64,000 nucleotides of DNA from contig JADCRB010000046.1 in assembly GCA_021464245.1 (NCBI GenBank), positions 5,660,760-5,724,759 of the forward strand, read 5' to 3'. The notes beneath the pieces are model-generated. The model was given only the letters and a program-made list of their open reading frames with translations. It ran no database searches and was not told the origin of the DNA. Numbering within the stretch: the stretch's first letter is position 1; each line of letters begins with the position of its first letter. Both the position numbers and the translations under genes were made by a program. Positions 47,535-59,408 of the stretch are shown piece after piece. Source of the stretch: Carallia brachiata. Its lineage: Eukaryota > Streptophyta > Magnoliopsida > Malpighiales > Rhizophoraceae.

Positions 47535-50500
47535 ATGGCATCTGAATCCTCTACACCAACGGTTGAAAATCATGTCCAGTCTTCCACCGTTCAAACATCA
47601 ATAGGCATAACAGCCATTAATGTTGCTGCCCAGTTACCTCTAAAACTATCTCCATCTAATTATCATTCTTGGAGAGCCCAATTCAAGTCATTGCTTGTCG
47701 GCTACAAATTAGAAGGCTACTTGGATGGTTCACTTCCGTGCCCAACAAAGATGATTACACAAGGAGAAGCTGCAATTACCAATCCAGACTATGACAAGTG
47801 GTATCGACAGGATCAATTACTTCTACACGCTATTATTGCTTCAGTCTCCGAATCCTTGGTTTCACTCATAGCTTCTGCAAATACAGCACAGGAGGCATGG
47901 GAAAAATTGTCAAAAATTTACGCAAGCAATTCGCGATCTAGAATTATGTCATTGAAAGAAAGGCTCTTCGAGCCACGTGGTGCCAGATCAGTAGCAGACT
48001 ATCTTCGAATGATAAAGGGTATAGCAGATGAACTATCAATCCTTAATGCTCCTGTTGCTGATGAAGATCTTATTATTCATATCCTAAATGGTGTCGGAAA
48101 TCAATTCAAGGAGTTGACGACAGCCATTCGAGCACGAGAAACCTCTATTTCATTTGAAGAATTACATGATAAGCTTGTAGATTTTGAGACATATCTCAAG
48201 AAAGAGGAGTTAGTGACTTCTTTTCCAATCAATGCTAATGTTTCACACCGAGGACAGCCCCAATTTCCTGGACTAATGCGAGGAAATTTTAGAGGTCGAG
48301 GTTCTGCATCCATCCGTGGAGGTCGAGGTTACTTTTCCAGACCACAAATTCCATCGGCAGCAAATACACCAAATTTTTCTAGTGATCATTTTATCCAGCA
48401 ACGACCGATTTGTCAACTGTGTGAGCGACCTGGCCACACAGCAAAAAAATGTTTTCGTGGAAAATCATTTTTTCAAGAGATTCCTGCAGCAAACCCGGCT
48501 CAAATGTCAACATCAAAAGACTCTACTTGGATCATAGACTCTGGTGCCTCGCATCATGTCACCTCCAATCTTAACAACCTGTCACTTTACTCAGAGTATG
48601 ACGGCACAGATGAGATAGTAATTGGTGATGGTGCAGGTTTGACAATTACACACATTGGTTCAATTACATTCTCTAAAAATGATCAGTATTTCCATCTTTC
48701 TGATATTTTATGTGTACCTGGCATGAAGAGCAACTTAATCTCTGTATCAAAATTGTGTGAGACTAATCAAATTTCTGTTGAATTCTTTCCTGAATTTTGT
48801 TTGGTAAAGGACTTAAGCACAGGAACAACTCTACTGCGGGGGCAAAATAAGGACGGGACGTATCAAATCCTCTTAGAAGCAGTTCCGAATCAATCTCCTC
48901 CTTTAGCTTTATCGACATCTATCAAACCTGCTTTCACTTGGCATCAAAGACTTGGTCACCCATCAGCCAAAATTATGCATCATTTAGTTACATTTTCTTT
49001 GCCATGTCAGTCTTTAGTTAATGAATCCTTAGTATGTAATGCATGTCAGTGCAATAAAAGCCAGAAATTGGCCTTTGCTCAGTCCTCCGTCTCTACTAGT
49101 CGTCCTCTTCAAATAATATACTCAGATATTTGGGGTCCGTCTTCTGTCGAGTCTATTGATGGATTTAAATACTATGTCATTTTTATTGATCATTTTACTC
49201 GATATCTTTGGCTTTACCCTTTGCGTTTGAAGTCCGATGTTTACTCTGTTTTTATCGCTTTTAAAAATCTGGTTGAAAAACAATTTAATAACTCCATCAC
49301 TGAGTTACATACTGATGGTGGAGGTGAGTATCTAGCTCTCAAATCTTTTCTGGTATCCCATGGAATATCACATATTTTAACACCACCACATACTCCTGAA
49401 CATAATGGTATTTCAGAAAGAAAGCATCGACATGTGGTAGAAACAGGTTTAACTTTACTTCACCAAGCTTCACTCCCTACCAAATTTTGGTCTCACTCAT
49501 TTCAGACTGCAGCCTATTTAATTAATCGCCTACCCACCCCAGTGCTGCACATGCAATCACCATATGAAAAACTCTTCCACATCCCACCAAATTATGCTAA
49601 ATTGAAAGTTTTTGGGTGCTTGTGTTATCCTTGGTTAAAGCCTTACACTTCAAACAAATTACAGGAAAAATCTCACCCTTGCATATTTCTTGGATACTCA
49701 CCCCATCATACAGGTTTTAAATGTTTTGATCCTCAGACAAATAAAATTCATATTTCGCGTCATGTCATTTTCATTGAGTCCACATTTCCCTTTGCAAAGT
49801 CCCTAGCGTCCCCATCAACAACTTCGGTCTTGCATTCTTCTGATTGGAACGCTCTTGTTTCAGACCTAACACTTCCCTCTGTTATACCTCCTTTGTCCAC
49901 CTCTGCAGGTATGCCTTCTGATGAGCAGCAGACCGTCCCGTCCCTATCGAGTCCCTCACAAAATATCCCGTGCTCAAGTCCCTTTCCAACACAAACAACT
50001 TCAACGGACACTCTAGAGTCCAATATCGATCACTCCACAGTGCGTCCTCAGCCTTATCGCACTCATCCAATGACAACCAGGTCTCAAAACAACATTTTCA
50101 AGCCCAAGCGAATATCCCAGGCTACTCGAGTCTCCACTATTGAATCCTTGGAGCCGCACACAGTTAAGGATGCCATTAAACATCCTTTGTGGTATGATGC
50201 CATGACCGCAGAGTTTAAAGCTTTGCTTGATAACAATACCTGGTGTCTTGTACCACGATCGGAGGCTACAAACGTTATTGGAAACAGGTGGATTTATCGC
50301 ATAAAAAGAAATCCTGATGGGTCTATTGAAAGATACACAGCTCGCCTAGTCGCTAAGGGGTTTCACCAGCGACCAGGTTTGGATTTTTCAGAAACCTTTA
50401 GTCCTGTTGTTAAGCCTACAACTATCCGATTGGTGCTTACAATTGCAGTGAAATCTGGGTGGCGATTACGACAACTTGATATTAACAACGCCTTTTTACA

Positions 50501-51707
50501 AGGCACTCTCACAGAATCGGTGTTCATGGAACAACCCCCTGGCTTCATTGATGCTGAAAAACCCAATCATGTTTGTAGGCTTAACAAAGCAATTTATGGC
50601 CTCAAACAAGCGCCGCGAGCCTGGTATCAGGAATTAAGTGATTTTCTTCTCACCATTGGATTTATAAATTCAGTCTCTGATTCTTCTCTATTTATCTACA
50701 GCAATGACTCTATTTTGCTATATTTGCTCGTATATGTCGATGATATCATCTTAACCGGAAATCATGAAGAGGTTATTTCTTATTTTTATAATCAAATTGC
50801 TGCTCGATTCTCTTTGAAAGATCTTGGTGACCTCAATGTGTTTTTGGGAATGGATGTGATTCCAGTCTCTTCTGGCTTAATCCTTTCCCAGCACCACTAT
50901 GTGCGCCGGTTACTTGATGATTTTGGCATGACTGAAGCCAAGGAGCAGAATACTCCTCTGTCTCCTAGCACCAAATTGACTCTCACTGATGACTCTGGTC
51001 CTGCAGACCCGAAAGCTTATCGGCAACTGGTAGGCTCCTTGCAATATTTGTCCTTAACTCGTCCTGATATCTCCTTTGCCGTCAATAAATTGGCTCAATT
51101 TATGCACCAACCCACGTTGAATCAATGGTCTACGCTAAAGAGAGTCTTGCGGTATCTCAAAGGCACAATGTATCATGGACTTTTTATCAGTTCCAATCCT
51201 AGTTCCTTTTGTTTTCGTGCATATTGTGATGCCGATTGGGGAGGTAATATTGACGACAGAACCTCTACCTCAGCCTATTTGGTATTTCTTGGTGATACAC
51301 CTGTGTCTTGGAAATCCTCGAAGCAAAAAACAGTGGCTAGATCTTCCACAGAAGCAGAATACAGAGCTATAGCTACTGCTGTTGCTGAATTGGCTTGGTT
51401 GACTAATTTAATTCATGAGTTAAAGGTTCCTCTTATTGATACATCTACCGTCTACTCTGATAATCTTGGGGCTACCTATGTGTCAGCAAATCCAGTCTTC
51501 CATTCAAGGATGAAGCACTTGGCTATGGATTATCACTTTGTTCGTCAACAAGTAGCCTCTGGTGCTTTGACCGTTCGACATATTTCAGGGTCCGAGCAGC
51601 TAGCGGATGGCCTCACAAAACCACTGCATCGTCAACGGTTTCTATTTCTTCGATCCAAGATCGGAGTCGTCGATGCTGCCTCCGTCTTGCGGGGGCATGT
51701 TAGATAG
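47535..51707 (+). CDS. Ty1-copia gag-pol polyprotein, complete
   Basis: 1390 residues from the first ATG (MASESSTPT) at 47535; the open frame upstream to 47514 begins with TTG and is not needed. Domain order is copia-type. Gag (SNYHSWRAQFKSLL near 45-60, UBN2-like) is followed by the CCHC zinc knuckle CQLCERPGHTAKKC at 293-306, protease DSGASHH near 335, and the GAG-pre-integrase block WHQRLGHPS. The DDE integrase has D531 in SDIWGPS, the Asp of HTDGGGEY and the Glu of HNGISERKH. Reverse transcriptase carries YVDDIILTGN at 1067-1076 and RNase H carries CDADWGG, SSTEAEYRAIA and HSRMKHLAMDYHFVRQQ. All catalytic residues are present and no stop interrupts. The last three codons and the stop (TAG at 51705) lie inside the 3' LTR. 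Gag and Pol share one frame, as usual for plant copia. Confidence 0.97.
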   Translation: MASESSTPTVENHVQSSTVQTSIGITAINVAAQLPLKLSPSNYHSWRAQFKSLLVGYKLEGYLDGSLPCPTKMITQGEAAITNPDYDKWYRQDQLLLHAIIASVSESLVSLIASANTAQEAWEKLSKIYASNSRSRIMSLKERLFEPRGARSVADYLRMIKGIADELSILNAPVADEDLIIHILNGVGNQFKELTTAIRARETSISFEELHDKLVDFETYLKKEELVTSFPINANVSHRGQPQFPGLMRGNFRGRGSASIRGGRGYFSRPQIPSAANTPNFSSDHFIQQRPICQLCERPGHTAKKCFRGKSFFQEIPAANPAQMSTSKDSTWIIDSGASHHVTSNLNNLSLYSEYDGTDEIVIGDGAGLTITHIGSITFSKNDQYFHLSDILCVPGMKSNLISVSKLCETNQISVEFFPEFCLVKDLSTGTTLLRGQNKDGTYQILLEAVPNQSPPLALSTSIKPAFTWHQRLGHPSAKIMHHLVTFSLPCQSLVNESLVCNACQCNKSQKLAFAQSSVSTSRPLQIIYSDIWGPSSVESIDGFKYYVIFIDHFTRYLWLYPLRLKSDVYSVFIAFKNLVEKQFNNSITELHTDGGGEYLALKSFLVSHGISHILTPPHTPEHNGISERKHRHVVETGLTLLHQASLPTKFWSHSFQTAAYLINRLPTPVLHMQSPYEKLFHIPPNYAKLKVFGCLCYPWLKPYTSNKLQEKSHPCIFLGYSPHHTGFKCFDPQTNKIHISRHVIFIESTFPFAKSLASPSTTSVLHSSDWNALVSDLTLPSVIPPLSTSAGMPSDEQQTVPSLSSPSQNIPCSSPFPTQTTSTDTLESNIDHSTVRPQPYRTHPMTTRSQNNIFKPKRISQATRVSTIESLEPHTVKDAIKHPLWYDAMTAEFKALLDNNTWCLVPRSEATNVIGNRWIYRIKRNPDGSIERYTARLVAKGFHQRPGLDFSETFSPVVKPTTIRLVLTIAVKSGWRLRQLDINNAFLQGTLTESVFMEQPPGFIDAEKPNHVCRLNKAIYGLKQAPRAWYQELSDFLLTIGFINSVSDSSLFIYSNDSILLYLLVYVDDIILTGNHEEVISYFYNQIAARFSLKDLGDLNVFLGMDVIPVSSGLILSQHHYVRRLLDDFGMTEAKEQNTPLSPSTKLTLTDDSGPADPKAYRQLVGSLQYLSLTRPDISFAVNKLAQFMHQPTLNQWSTLKRVLRYLKGTMYHGLFISSNPSSFCFRAYCDADWGGNIDDRTSTSAYLVFLGDTPVSWKSSKQKTVARSSTEAEYRAIATAVAELAWLTNLIHELKVPLIDTSTVYSDNLGATYVSANPVFHSRMKHLAMDYHFVRQQVASGALTVRHISGSEQLADGLTKPLHRQRFLFLRSKIGVVDAASVLRGHVR

Positions 51708-51930
51708 CCCTTATCTGGAGGTTGTTAGATAGCACTTATCTGGAAGTTGTTTAATTGTATAACTGATGGCTGGATCATTTTCTATCTGATTGTATTGTTA
51801 TCTTATCAGCTAGTTTGTTTTTTCTTCTTCTATCCTTATCTCGTGTATTGTCCATTGAACTCTTATTTAATAGAGTTTCTGTACTGTGGCAGAATAAATG
51901 AAAATATACACCTGTTTATACTGTCTTTCA
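51698..51930 (+). repeat. 3' LTR of the intact copia element
   Basis: Same 233 bp as the 5' LTR, and I could find no difference. Followed by CAGGT. Confidence 0.97.
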
Positions 51931-52010
51931 CAGGTGACCCCGGAGCATGAATTCCACTCTTGACGCTCATTACCAGAACGAGGTGCACGATAATGGAAAC
52001 TGAGATTTTT

Positions 52011-54676
52011 TTTAATGCTAGATGGAATCTAAGAATGCAATAAGATAGAATCTCATGGACAAAAAAACAAAAAGAAAAGCGTATCTCATGGAAGCCACCT
52101 CAATAGATTGTGGTAGTGAGCATGCCCCCACGAAACTGTCACCGAACTTTAAAAAATTTACGCTAATAAGAAGCCAAGTCAGACAAATATTTTGACAGAA
52201 TATACTTCCATGAGAAGCAGTGTAGACTTTTGAAAATGCATGCGTGATTGAATAGGAAGGAATATAGTCAAAATGAAATTGATGTTAATAATAATAATAA
52301 ACTCACAGACATCACGTAAAGCAATGGGGTAACAGAAAGTCGTGTATTTTTTTAATATTAATTTAAATTTAAATTTTATTATCATCACTTTTCTTACAAA
52401 ATAAAAAAAATTATTATAATGTAATATTTAATTCAAAATTTGTTAATACTGAAACTAAATTTAAGAAAAGTCCATTTAATTTTATTAGTGCTCGATGATA
52501 AATTTTTAATTATGAGTGAGATTGAATAAAAATATAAAAATAATTTTAATTTTAATCTATATATATAATAATTTATATATCACGACAATTTTTTTTTTAT
52601 TTTAAAAGGGTCCGCAGACATTGTGGGGTCTGGCCGCATTTTCCGATTGAATTTGGTACAGATTTTTCCCTTTTTATTTTGGTCAAACATTCTCGTAGAA
52701 GTTGGAGGCAGGCCAGTGTTAACGGGTCAGAGTCACTTTCACAGCGGAAAAAAAAAAAAAGTGGATACGTATACATGAAAATATAATAAATATATAAAAA
52801 TTTAGATTATTAAATTAATAAAAATATATTAAATTTAAATAAATAAATAAATAAATAATTAAATATTATTAAATTAATTATATATTCTTTATGTATCTTT
52901 TTAAGCGTAGTTATACGATGACCCTCTTCACAATTTCACTTGTGAGCTTGATACACTTACGCATGTCGGGAATTGAATTTGACTTTTCTTTTTATAATTA
53001 CGATTATATGAGTATAAATTAAAAAGATATATATAAATGTAAAATTTATTTAATAATATTTAATAAATTATTTATTTATTTTTGAAAAAAATTTAATTAT
53101 TTATCAATTTATATTATTTTAAAATTTAACATCATTTAACCTACACTTGCTAAATATATATGTATATTTTTTTTAAAAACAACTTTCTTGGTGAGTACAC
53201 TTCACGTTTATGCAAACCATTCCACTCAAGAGTGACTGGTTAATGCAGGAATTGTTTGTAATGGTAGAAGTTTCAATCCGATTCACGCGTCACAATCGAG
53301 GTCTCAAGCGTATCAACGGTTATGCGAATGCAGTTGAGCGCAACAGTTGACGCTGCCTTCAAATTAATTTAAATATAAGAAAAAAGTCTTGTGGTTTTAT
53401 TTAGTTAAATAATTTTAAAATAATAATAAAACGATATAAATCGTTAGATAATTAAATTAGTAAAAAATAAAAAATAAATAAATTATTAAATATTTTTAAT
53501 AAAACTATATACCTGTTTAAAAATTGTTTAACTGAAATAATTTAATGTTACTTCCTAATATAATATGGCATAACTCCACCATAGCCCACAATTCAATTCA
53601 TTCACGTTTTGTTGATTGGGATCGTAGAAATGTCTCCAATGGGATTGGGAAATTATCCAAATCTTTGTCAACTACTCCGTGTCTCAATCATGAATGCAGT
53701 TTACTCCCTGTGTGTGTTAGCACGTTGCCTTTACGCGTTCCCACCGAATAGCCCCATTGTCAATGCAACCAGAGCTATTTATTCCATGTGAATACATTAT
53801 TATGCGATATTAAAAGCCCTAGTTGATTGACTATAGTAGTTAGTCAAAAATTGGTAGTATTGGTCAAAATAAATAAATCAATCAACCTATAAACATTGGA
53901 AAAAGAATCAGATACGTGAAGAAAATTGTATTAAATAGAAGAAAAAAATTGGGGGCCGGCAAAAGTGGGCTGGCCCCACCAGAAAATTAGCAAGAAAAAA
54001 TTAAAAAAATAAAGATTTGAGTATAATTAAGTATGTTTAAAATAATATTAATATTATCTAATTTTTTGTTTAAAAAAATAAAAAAAATATGTCTGGCTAG
54101 GGCACTGGTGGCCGGGACGAAAGTTCCGGCTCATGTAATGCCACTCTAAATAGAATTGATTGATATGTAGTATGAAGCCTACGGGGCTCACGATTTAATT
54201 TTTGTAATTACTTTTTTTTTTATTATTGTCCGTTTGATCGTGTTTTTTTTTTTTTTTTTCCCTGGGTGCGTAAGAGAACAATAAATGAAGAAGTAGAAAA
54301 ACTATTTCCTAACAACTACAACCCCAAACTATCATCGGCCCACATCAATCTCAATTCGAGAAGAGGATGATTTAGAAGAGCTTCTCCTACGGCAACGTCA
54401 GCACCCATTTGCAAGAAAATCAGTGTAAGAATCGCTCTCACTTAAAAGATGCTCATCTGAACCTACCAGACTCTAGAACACAAGGCTCTGGAACATTGGT
54501 ACCGAATATCATTTAATAACACAACAAGGAGGTGGAAAGAGGTGCGATTAGGTGTTTGATTGTGCTAATTTTGCGCGTGTGTACTAGAAAACTCAATATT
54601 TGGGCACCAAATTATGGACGTTTACGAACTGTAAATTAATTACCAAATTGTAAGAGGACATGATATTGACTAAGAG
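52011..54676. other. AT-rich intergenic DNA
   Basis: No gene is supported. Short frames at 53545-53791 have no family resemblance. An A-rich 23-bp stretch at 52060-52082 is flanked by ATCTCATGGA on both sides. Around 53950-54130 GC-rich GGGCCGGC/GCCGGG blocks may belong to an unrecognised repeat. Confidence 0.4.
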
Positions 54677-54687
54677 TCTAAGAAATT

Positions 54688-54821
54688 TTCTCGAACTTAA
54701 ATTTTTATTTTAGAAGATTTAGATTCTAATCTTGAAAAAATATGAATTTTTAAGAATGAAAAAAACTATTCCAATTATAGAGTTAATAGTCTAAATGATC
54801 TCTTAATGAGCATATAAAAAT
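54688..54821 (+). mobile_element. SINE-like retroposon, copy 3 (diverged)
   Basis: The body CGAACTTAAATTTTTATTTTAGAAG and the end AAATGATCTCTTAATGAG recall the copies at 19911, 34524 and 62550. Flanked by TCTAAGAAATT (54677-54687 and 54822-54832). Confidence 0.45.
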
Positions 54822-54832
54822 TCTAAGAAATT

Positions 54833-57800
54833 CATTTTGAAAGTCTTAAATTTATATCTTGGCTAGGATAGGTTAAACTTATATTAAATTTGTATCATTG
54901 TTATGATAGATTTATATCCTTTCCATTGTGGGTCCCATGGGAGCTCTGCAAGTTTTTTATTTTTATTTTTTAAAAATTTATAATTTGCATACAGACCAGT
55001 AAAACATACAGATGAAATAATTTTTTAATAATTATATGCATATTTTATTATTTTTATTTTTTTAAACATTTTATTTTAATTGTATATTTAACATGTTTTT
55101 TTTGTTAAAAAAAACGACTTGAGGCCTGGGCCACGCCCACCACATCACCCCTTTCCTTCTAGTCAATCCCGTCCCGTCTACCAGCGTCATCTTGCTTCGC
55201 TGGCATAACATCGACCATGCTTGAGGTTAAGAGTTCGAAGACCGGTAACGCCACCAACAACGGCAACAATCTCGTCCCGTCTCCCCAGTTTTATTTAATT
55301 TTTTTGTTTCCTGCCAATACTATGTGGACAGGGAATATACAGAAGTACAAATTGCATTTCTTTTAGTTCATAGAAAGAGTAGCCTGACCTAATCGATGTT
55401 TATCCCCTGCTTCTCTATGATGGGCAGGAATTCGGCTGTACAAAATTAGTTGGCCCGTGAAGCTTTGAATTTGTTCTGTAAACTACCAACCGCTACCATA
55501 TATTTGCCATATACAACTGCAAGATTCCAAAGTTTAATAGGTCCAAAGCTGTCATCAGCCATATTGGCTTATTGGTGCCAGCATTATAAGAGACCTAAAT
55601 TGCCTTCTCTAACAAAACGGTGGAAATGTGCGCACAAATTATAATGATTTTCCTACTTTGATTAGCTCTAGTTGAGATTTACATGCTACATGTCTTGTCA
55701 ATGTATCATATGCTTGCAAATTAACAAAACAAATGTAAATCATACGTGGATTTATCATTGTTCAGACCTTCTGCCAACAACAAAGAATGTTTTCTTTTTC
55801 CTTTCAATTGACTTTGGCTCGGGTTCAAAATCGAGATCTTCAACAATTGAGATGACTTTAGTATTATGACCTCAAACCTCATACATAATTCTCCTTGGCA
55901 CTTGTGGCAAACTATTATTTGAATACTATTATTTAATGGTAGAATGCATAGATGATATACTGAATTTCAAATTTATGATAATAAATATTGATGATCATTT
56001 GTTGATTTTATTGATAGAGCACACAGGTAGAAGAGGAGTTTATCCTCTCGCGTTCGAGATTAGACTAATTTAAACTCCAAAAAATTGCTAGATATTGATT
56101 TTGTTTGGTTAAGCGTGGAAAAAATTCAATGTCTCCAAGAAGATGTATCAACGAAATGATTGAATGAATTTCTATGTTTCTTCCTCAAAAAAAAAAAAAA
56201 AAAAATCTCAACAAATAAAGATGCAGATATTTATCTTGAAAGTCTCATATTCAAATCCATAAAATTTATGAAAAATGTAGTAATAATTCTTTATTATGCA
56301 GTTTGTTGTCCAATAAATTTTTTCAAAAGATAAATAAATAAATAAATATAGTTGATTGTAGACCGGCTCGCCTTCAACTTGATTTTCTCTTCTATAATCA
56401 TTTATACTGAATTTTTCAGATAAGATCAAGGCCATTTGAATGAATTTTTCAAACTGAATTTTTATAAACTAGCAAGTCATACAATAAAGCGCTATCATTC
56501 AGAGTTCGGACAGTTGCTCACAATTTTTTTTTTTTTGTCTGCAGTCTAGTGACTTAGGAATCCATAATTGAGAGTCAACAAGAGCCATAGTTGGGCATTA
56601 AATGGAAGACGAGAACCAAATGGGAGTTTAAATCCCTGTCTGAAGTGATGTGAAAAGTGTTCGCCACCACTCGGGCAAGGCCTGCCCTTATGCCTACGAT
56701 TTCTCCAATCTCCACTATCTTTGAAATATTTGATCAGTAGTCATCTGAGACGGCAGTGAAAGCCCAATAATAATGTGAAGGGGCCCCATTGCGACATAAA
56801 AACCCACTTGAAAGTTTTCGGTGTTTGCCTTGGTAGTGGTGCCAGCTTAGCTTCCTAATCTGCGCCCAATTCGGTGTCGCATCAAAAGTAGAATCGAACT
56901 TTAAAAAAAAAACCTTTAAAATCGTAACCAGTAACTGTTGGTTTAATTAGTAACTAAATTGATTTTAGGTGAATTTTATTTATAATATTAATGGTTAAAG
57001 TATTTTTGACTATAAAGTAGTTGTCTACTCCATCACTAGAGGATGAAAATGATCCAAAGACGGCATGAAGTCTCATTACATTATTAACAAACGGAAAGAT
57101 TGAATTTCGATGTTGATGGAGTTCAATTTTTGCTTTATCAAGATTTATTTTTGCTTTTATCTTTTAATCATTAGAAACACCATATTGTGTTCATCATTGT
57201 ACATCTGAAAAGGAGTTTATAGTGAAAAATCAAATTGATTAACTCAGGACACTTTTTAAGTTGAAAATATCGTAAGGGGTCACGTTCCACAAATTCAAGC
57301 CCTTTACAGTACTTATTCTAACCATTTACTTGAACTCAATGACTCGGGCTCTGGCAAATGAATTTTGTTCTTTAAATTTGAATAAGAACAATCAATATGT
57401 CCAATACTTAAAAGGGTGTTCCAACACACGGGCTTTCTATACTATGAAGTCCATGAAATGATCAAATGTAAGAAAACTTATTCTTGTTTACGCAGAAAAA
57501 TAAAAAATAAATAAAAAATCTCTACTCAAACTAGACCTTTAGTTCACAATAAAACGATATTAATTGCATAAGGCTCATACGCCATTAAATACTTCTAATT
57601 GGTGAAAATTTTGTAATAGTTTTATGTTAAGCATAACTCTCATGTATTTGTAAATCACCGAGAAAATCTGTCTTGAACCAATTATGGAAAAAAGATCTAC
57701 GAATCATCTTACATTCAAGACAAATTTATTTGCTCCCACCTTGATAAGTTTCTTATCCAAAGAAAATTATAGACAAAATTTGAAGGAAGTCTCATCACAA

Positions 57801-58582
57801 GTTTCTGACAAAGAAAGTTACAATACTCAGTGACACCCATTTTGTCATTACAAGACCCAGACTATAGGCCAAAATTAACGGTTCATCCTTACAGGCAAAT
57901 AATGCATTCACATGTGGAGAACGTTACAGCTAACTATACTAATGAAGTTAATATGATGATACTTGTCATCTTTAATAACATATTTTCATGTCCATACCTT
58001 TGATAATGTAACTTTTTAGGTAAGCAAGAATGTCATTTATATTCTTCATAAATTGAATCTAGAAAGCATCAGTTCTATAAATAAGGTCTGAAAGAAGGTA
58101 GAATGCAGAGTTTTGAGCTAGAAATCTCCCCAACTTTAGAATGTTTTGTGATATATTAGATCCAGCCAAAACATTGCTTCCAATTGATTAACTTGTGTCT
58201 ATGAGTCTTGGTGCTCCAGTAAAAGAAGAAATAATTTGAGCAGACAAAAGGGCACGCCAGCAGGATAGACATGAGCCTGATATGGATGTAACTATGTGAG
58301 GGACATTACAAAATGTCAGTACAAGCACTATGCTAGTACATTTTTGTTTGCTAGCAATTGCGAGATAAGCTCAAGTCCGTTCAGATTTGCTACCTACCGA
58401 GGCTGGCCTCGGCATTTAGCAAGATATTCCTTGAAATGCATATTATCTTTTCCTTTTTGGATAAGGTTCAAGTTATGGATGTATATGCTCAAATTCATAG
58501 TCAAAAAATGAATTAAGGAACTGAATGAACTATAGGGGGCCAGGAAAAAGATGAGGAACGTAGGGATAGGGCTGCAAACAAG
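54833..58582. other. Intergenic DNA, possible retroposon remnants
   Basis: No convincing gene. A tRNA-related SINE-like head (CATGCTTGAGGTTAAGAGTTCGAAG) is at 55216-55242. A plus-strand segment ending in ~20 A (near 56188) and a minus-strand segment with poly(T) at 56527-56539 followed by ~350 bases with a loosely RNase H-like minus reading may be LINE debris. From 56900 to 58580 I see nothing. Confidence 0.4.
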
Positions 58583-58965
58583 CCGGTTCACCTAGTCGTT
58601 GCACTATTACTCGACGATGTTCGAAACGCTGGAGGGTTCGGTCAGTACGCAGGATAAAATGATGCCGGAGGTGTATTTGGGGAAGCAGATTTGCAATGTT
58701 GTGGCATTCGAAGGGCCGGACCGGGTTGATAGACATGAGACGCCGGCTCAGTGGTGAACCCGTGTCGGCTCCGCCGGTTTCGTGCCGGTCCATCCCTGGT
58801 CAAACGCGTTCAAGCAAGCTAGCATGTTGCTGGCCCGGTTTGCAGGCAGAGATGGGTATAGAGTGGAAGAGAATGATGGGTGTTTTGATGTTGGGTTGGC
58901 ATACTCGGCCGCTCACCGCCACCTACGCTTAGCGGCTGGCCAAAAAACCGGTGGCAGCTCACTGA
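58583..58965 (+). pseudogene. DELLA 3'-terminal pseudogene fragment
   Basis: Corresponds to residues ~486-611 of the DELLA gene at 38389 (part of the GRAS domain to SAW). It lacks everything upstream, including DELLA/TVHYNP and VHIID. It carries a nonsense codon at 58593-58595 (GAG to TAG after RFT), another at 58755-58757 (CGA to TGA after AQW) and a one-base insertion in the T-run at 58883-58886 that shifts the end out of frame. It has no promoter of its own in view. Non-functional as protein; a transcript could in principle pair with DELLA mRNA. Confidence 0.93.
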
Positions 58966-59299
58966 GTCAACTCGAGCCAGTTTGGTCAAACCCATTTCAA
59001 CAGCACCAATGTCCCTAGCAAGTGGGGTTGTGTACTGTGTACTAATTGGGATGCATATTGCTGAGCTGGTTAATGTGGGTGAAATTGAGACTTTACCTTG
59101 TTTTTTCTTTTTTTAATTTTTTTAAATAATTTTCTTGTTTATTTTATTTAGGTGCTTGCTTTCTTCTTCAGTCACTCGGGTCCTTTTCTTTTGAGGTTGG
59201 CTTCTTTTGTATTTTTCAGGTTTGAATCAAGAGGGCAAATGCGTATTTACATATAGTTTTCAATTTTAATTATATTACATTAGTGGTAATAAAAGACTC

Positions 59300-59408
59300 T
59301 TTTTTTTAATCAAAAAAAAAGATTTATATTTCACCCATTAAATTTGTGAGTCAAAATTGAAATAATTCCTATTTATTGTATCTTGTGCAACCACCCTCAT
59401 ATATCAAT
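59300..59408 (-). mobile_element. 109-bp poly(A)-type insertion in duplication copy 2
   Basis: Flanked by AATAAAAGACTC (59288-59299) and AATAAAGGACTC (59409-59420); the empty site AATAAAGGACTC is present once in copy 1 near 40555. The plus-strand left end is T-rich, so the insert has its A-tail on the minus strand. Origin of the body is unknown. Confidence 0.75.

Larger units (their letters stand above)
47268..51930 (+). mobile_element. Intact, recently inserted Ty1-copia retrotransposon
   Basis: 4663 bp with a 5-bp target duplication CAGGT (47263-47267 and 51931-51935). The two 233-bp LTRs (47268-47500, 51698-51930) appear identical base for base. The primer-binding site directly follows the 5' LTR, one uninterrupted gag-pol frame fills the interior, and a purine-rich GCGGGGGCA precedes the 3' LTR. 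Everything needed for transposition seems present. Confidence 0.97.
46548..52005 (-). mobile_element. Retroposon family R, copy C, split by a copia element
   Basis: Minus-oriented. A degraded A-tail (plus strand CTTCTTTTTGTTTTTTTGATCC) lies at the left, body at 46560-47267, and 5' end at 51936-52005 on the far side of the copia insertion. It resembles copies A and B in composition, in Gly/Trp/Phe-rich minus frames, in a G/C-rich stem region near 47060-47106 (CCCTCCCC / GGGAGGCGGGGG) and in the 5'-end block (TCGTGCACCTCGTT on the minus strand), but is more diverged. No target duplication could be fixed. Boundaries are approximate. Confidence 0.5.

Noticed and set aside
53545..53791. Two overlapping 60-68 codon frames
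   Set aside because: Neither looks protein-like; probably chance frames in slightly less AT-rich DNA.
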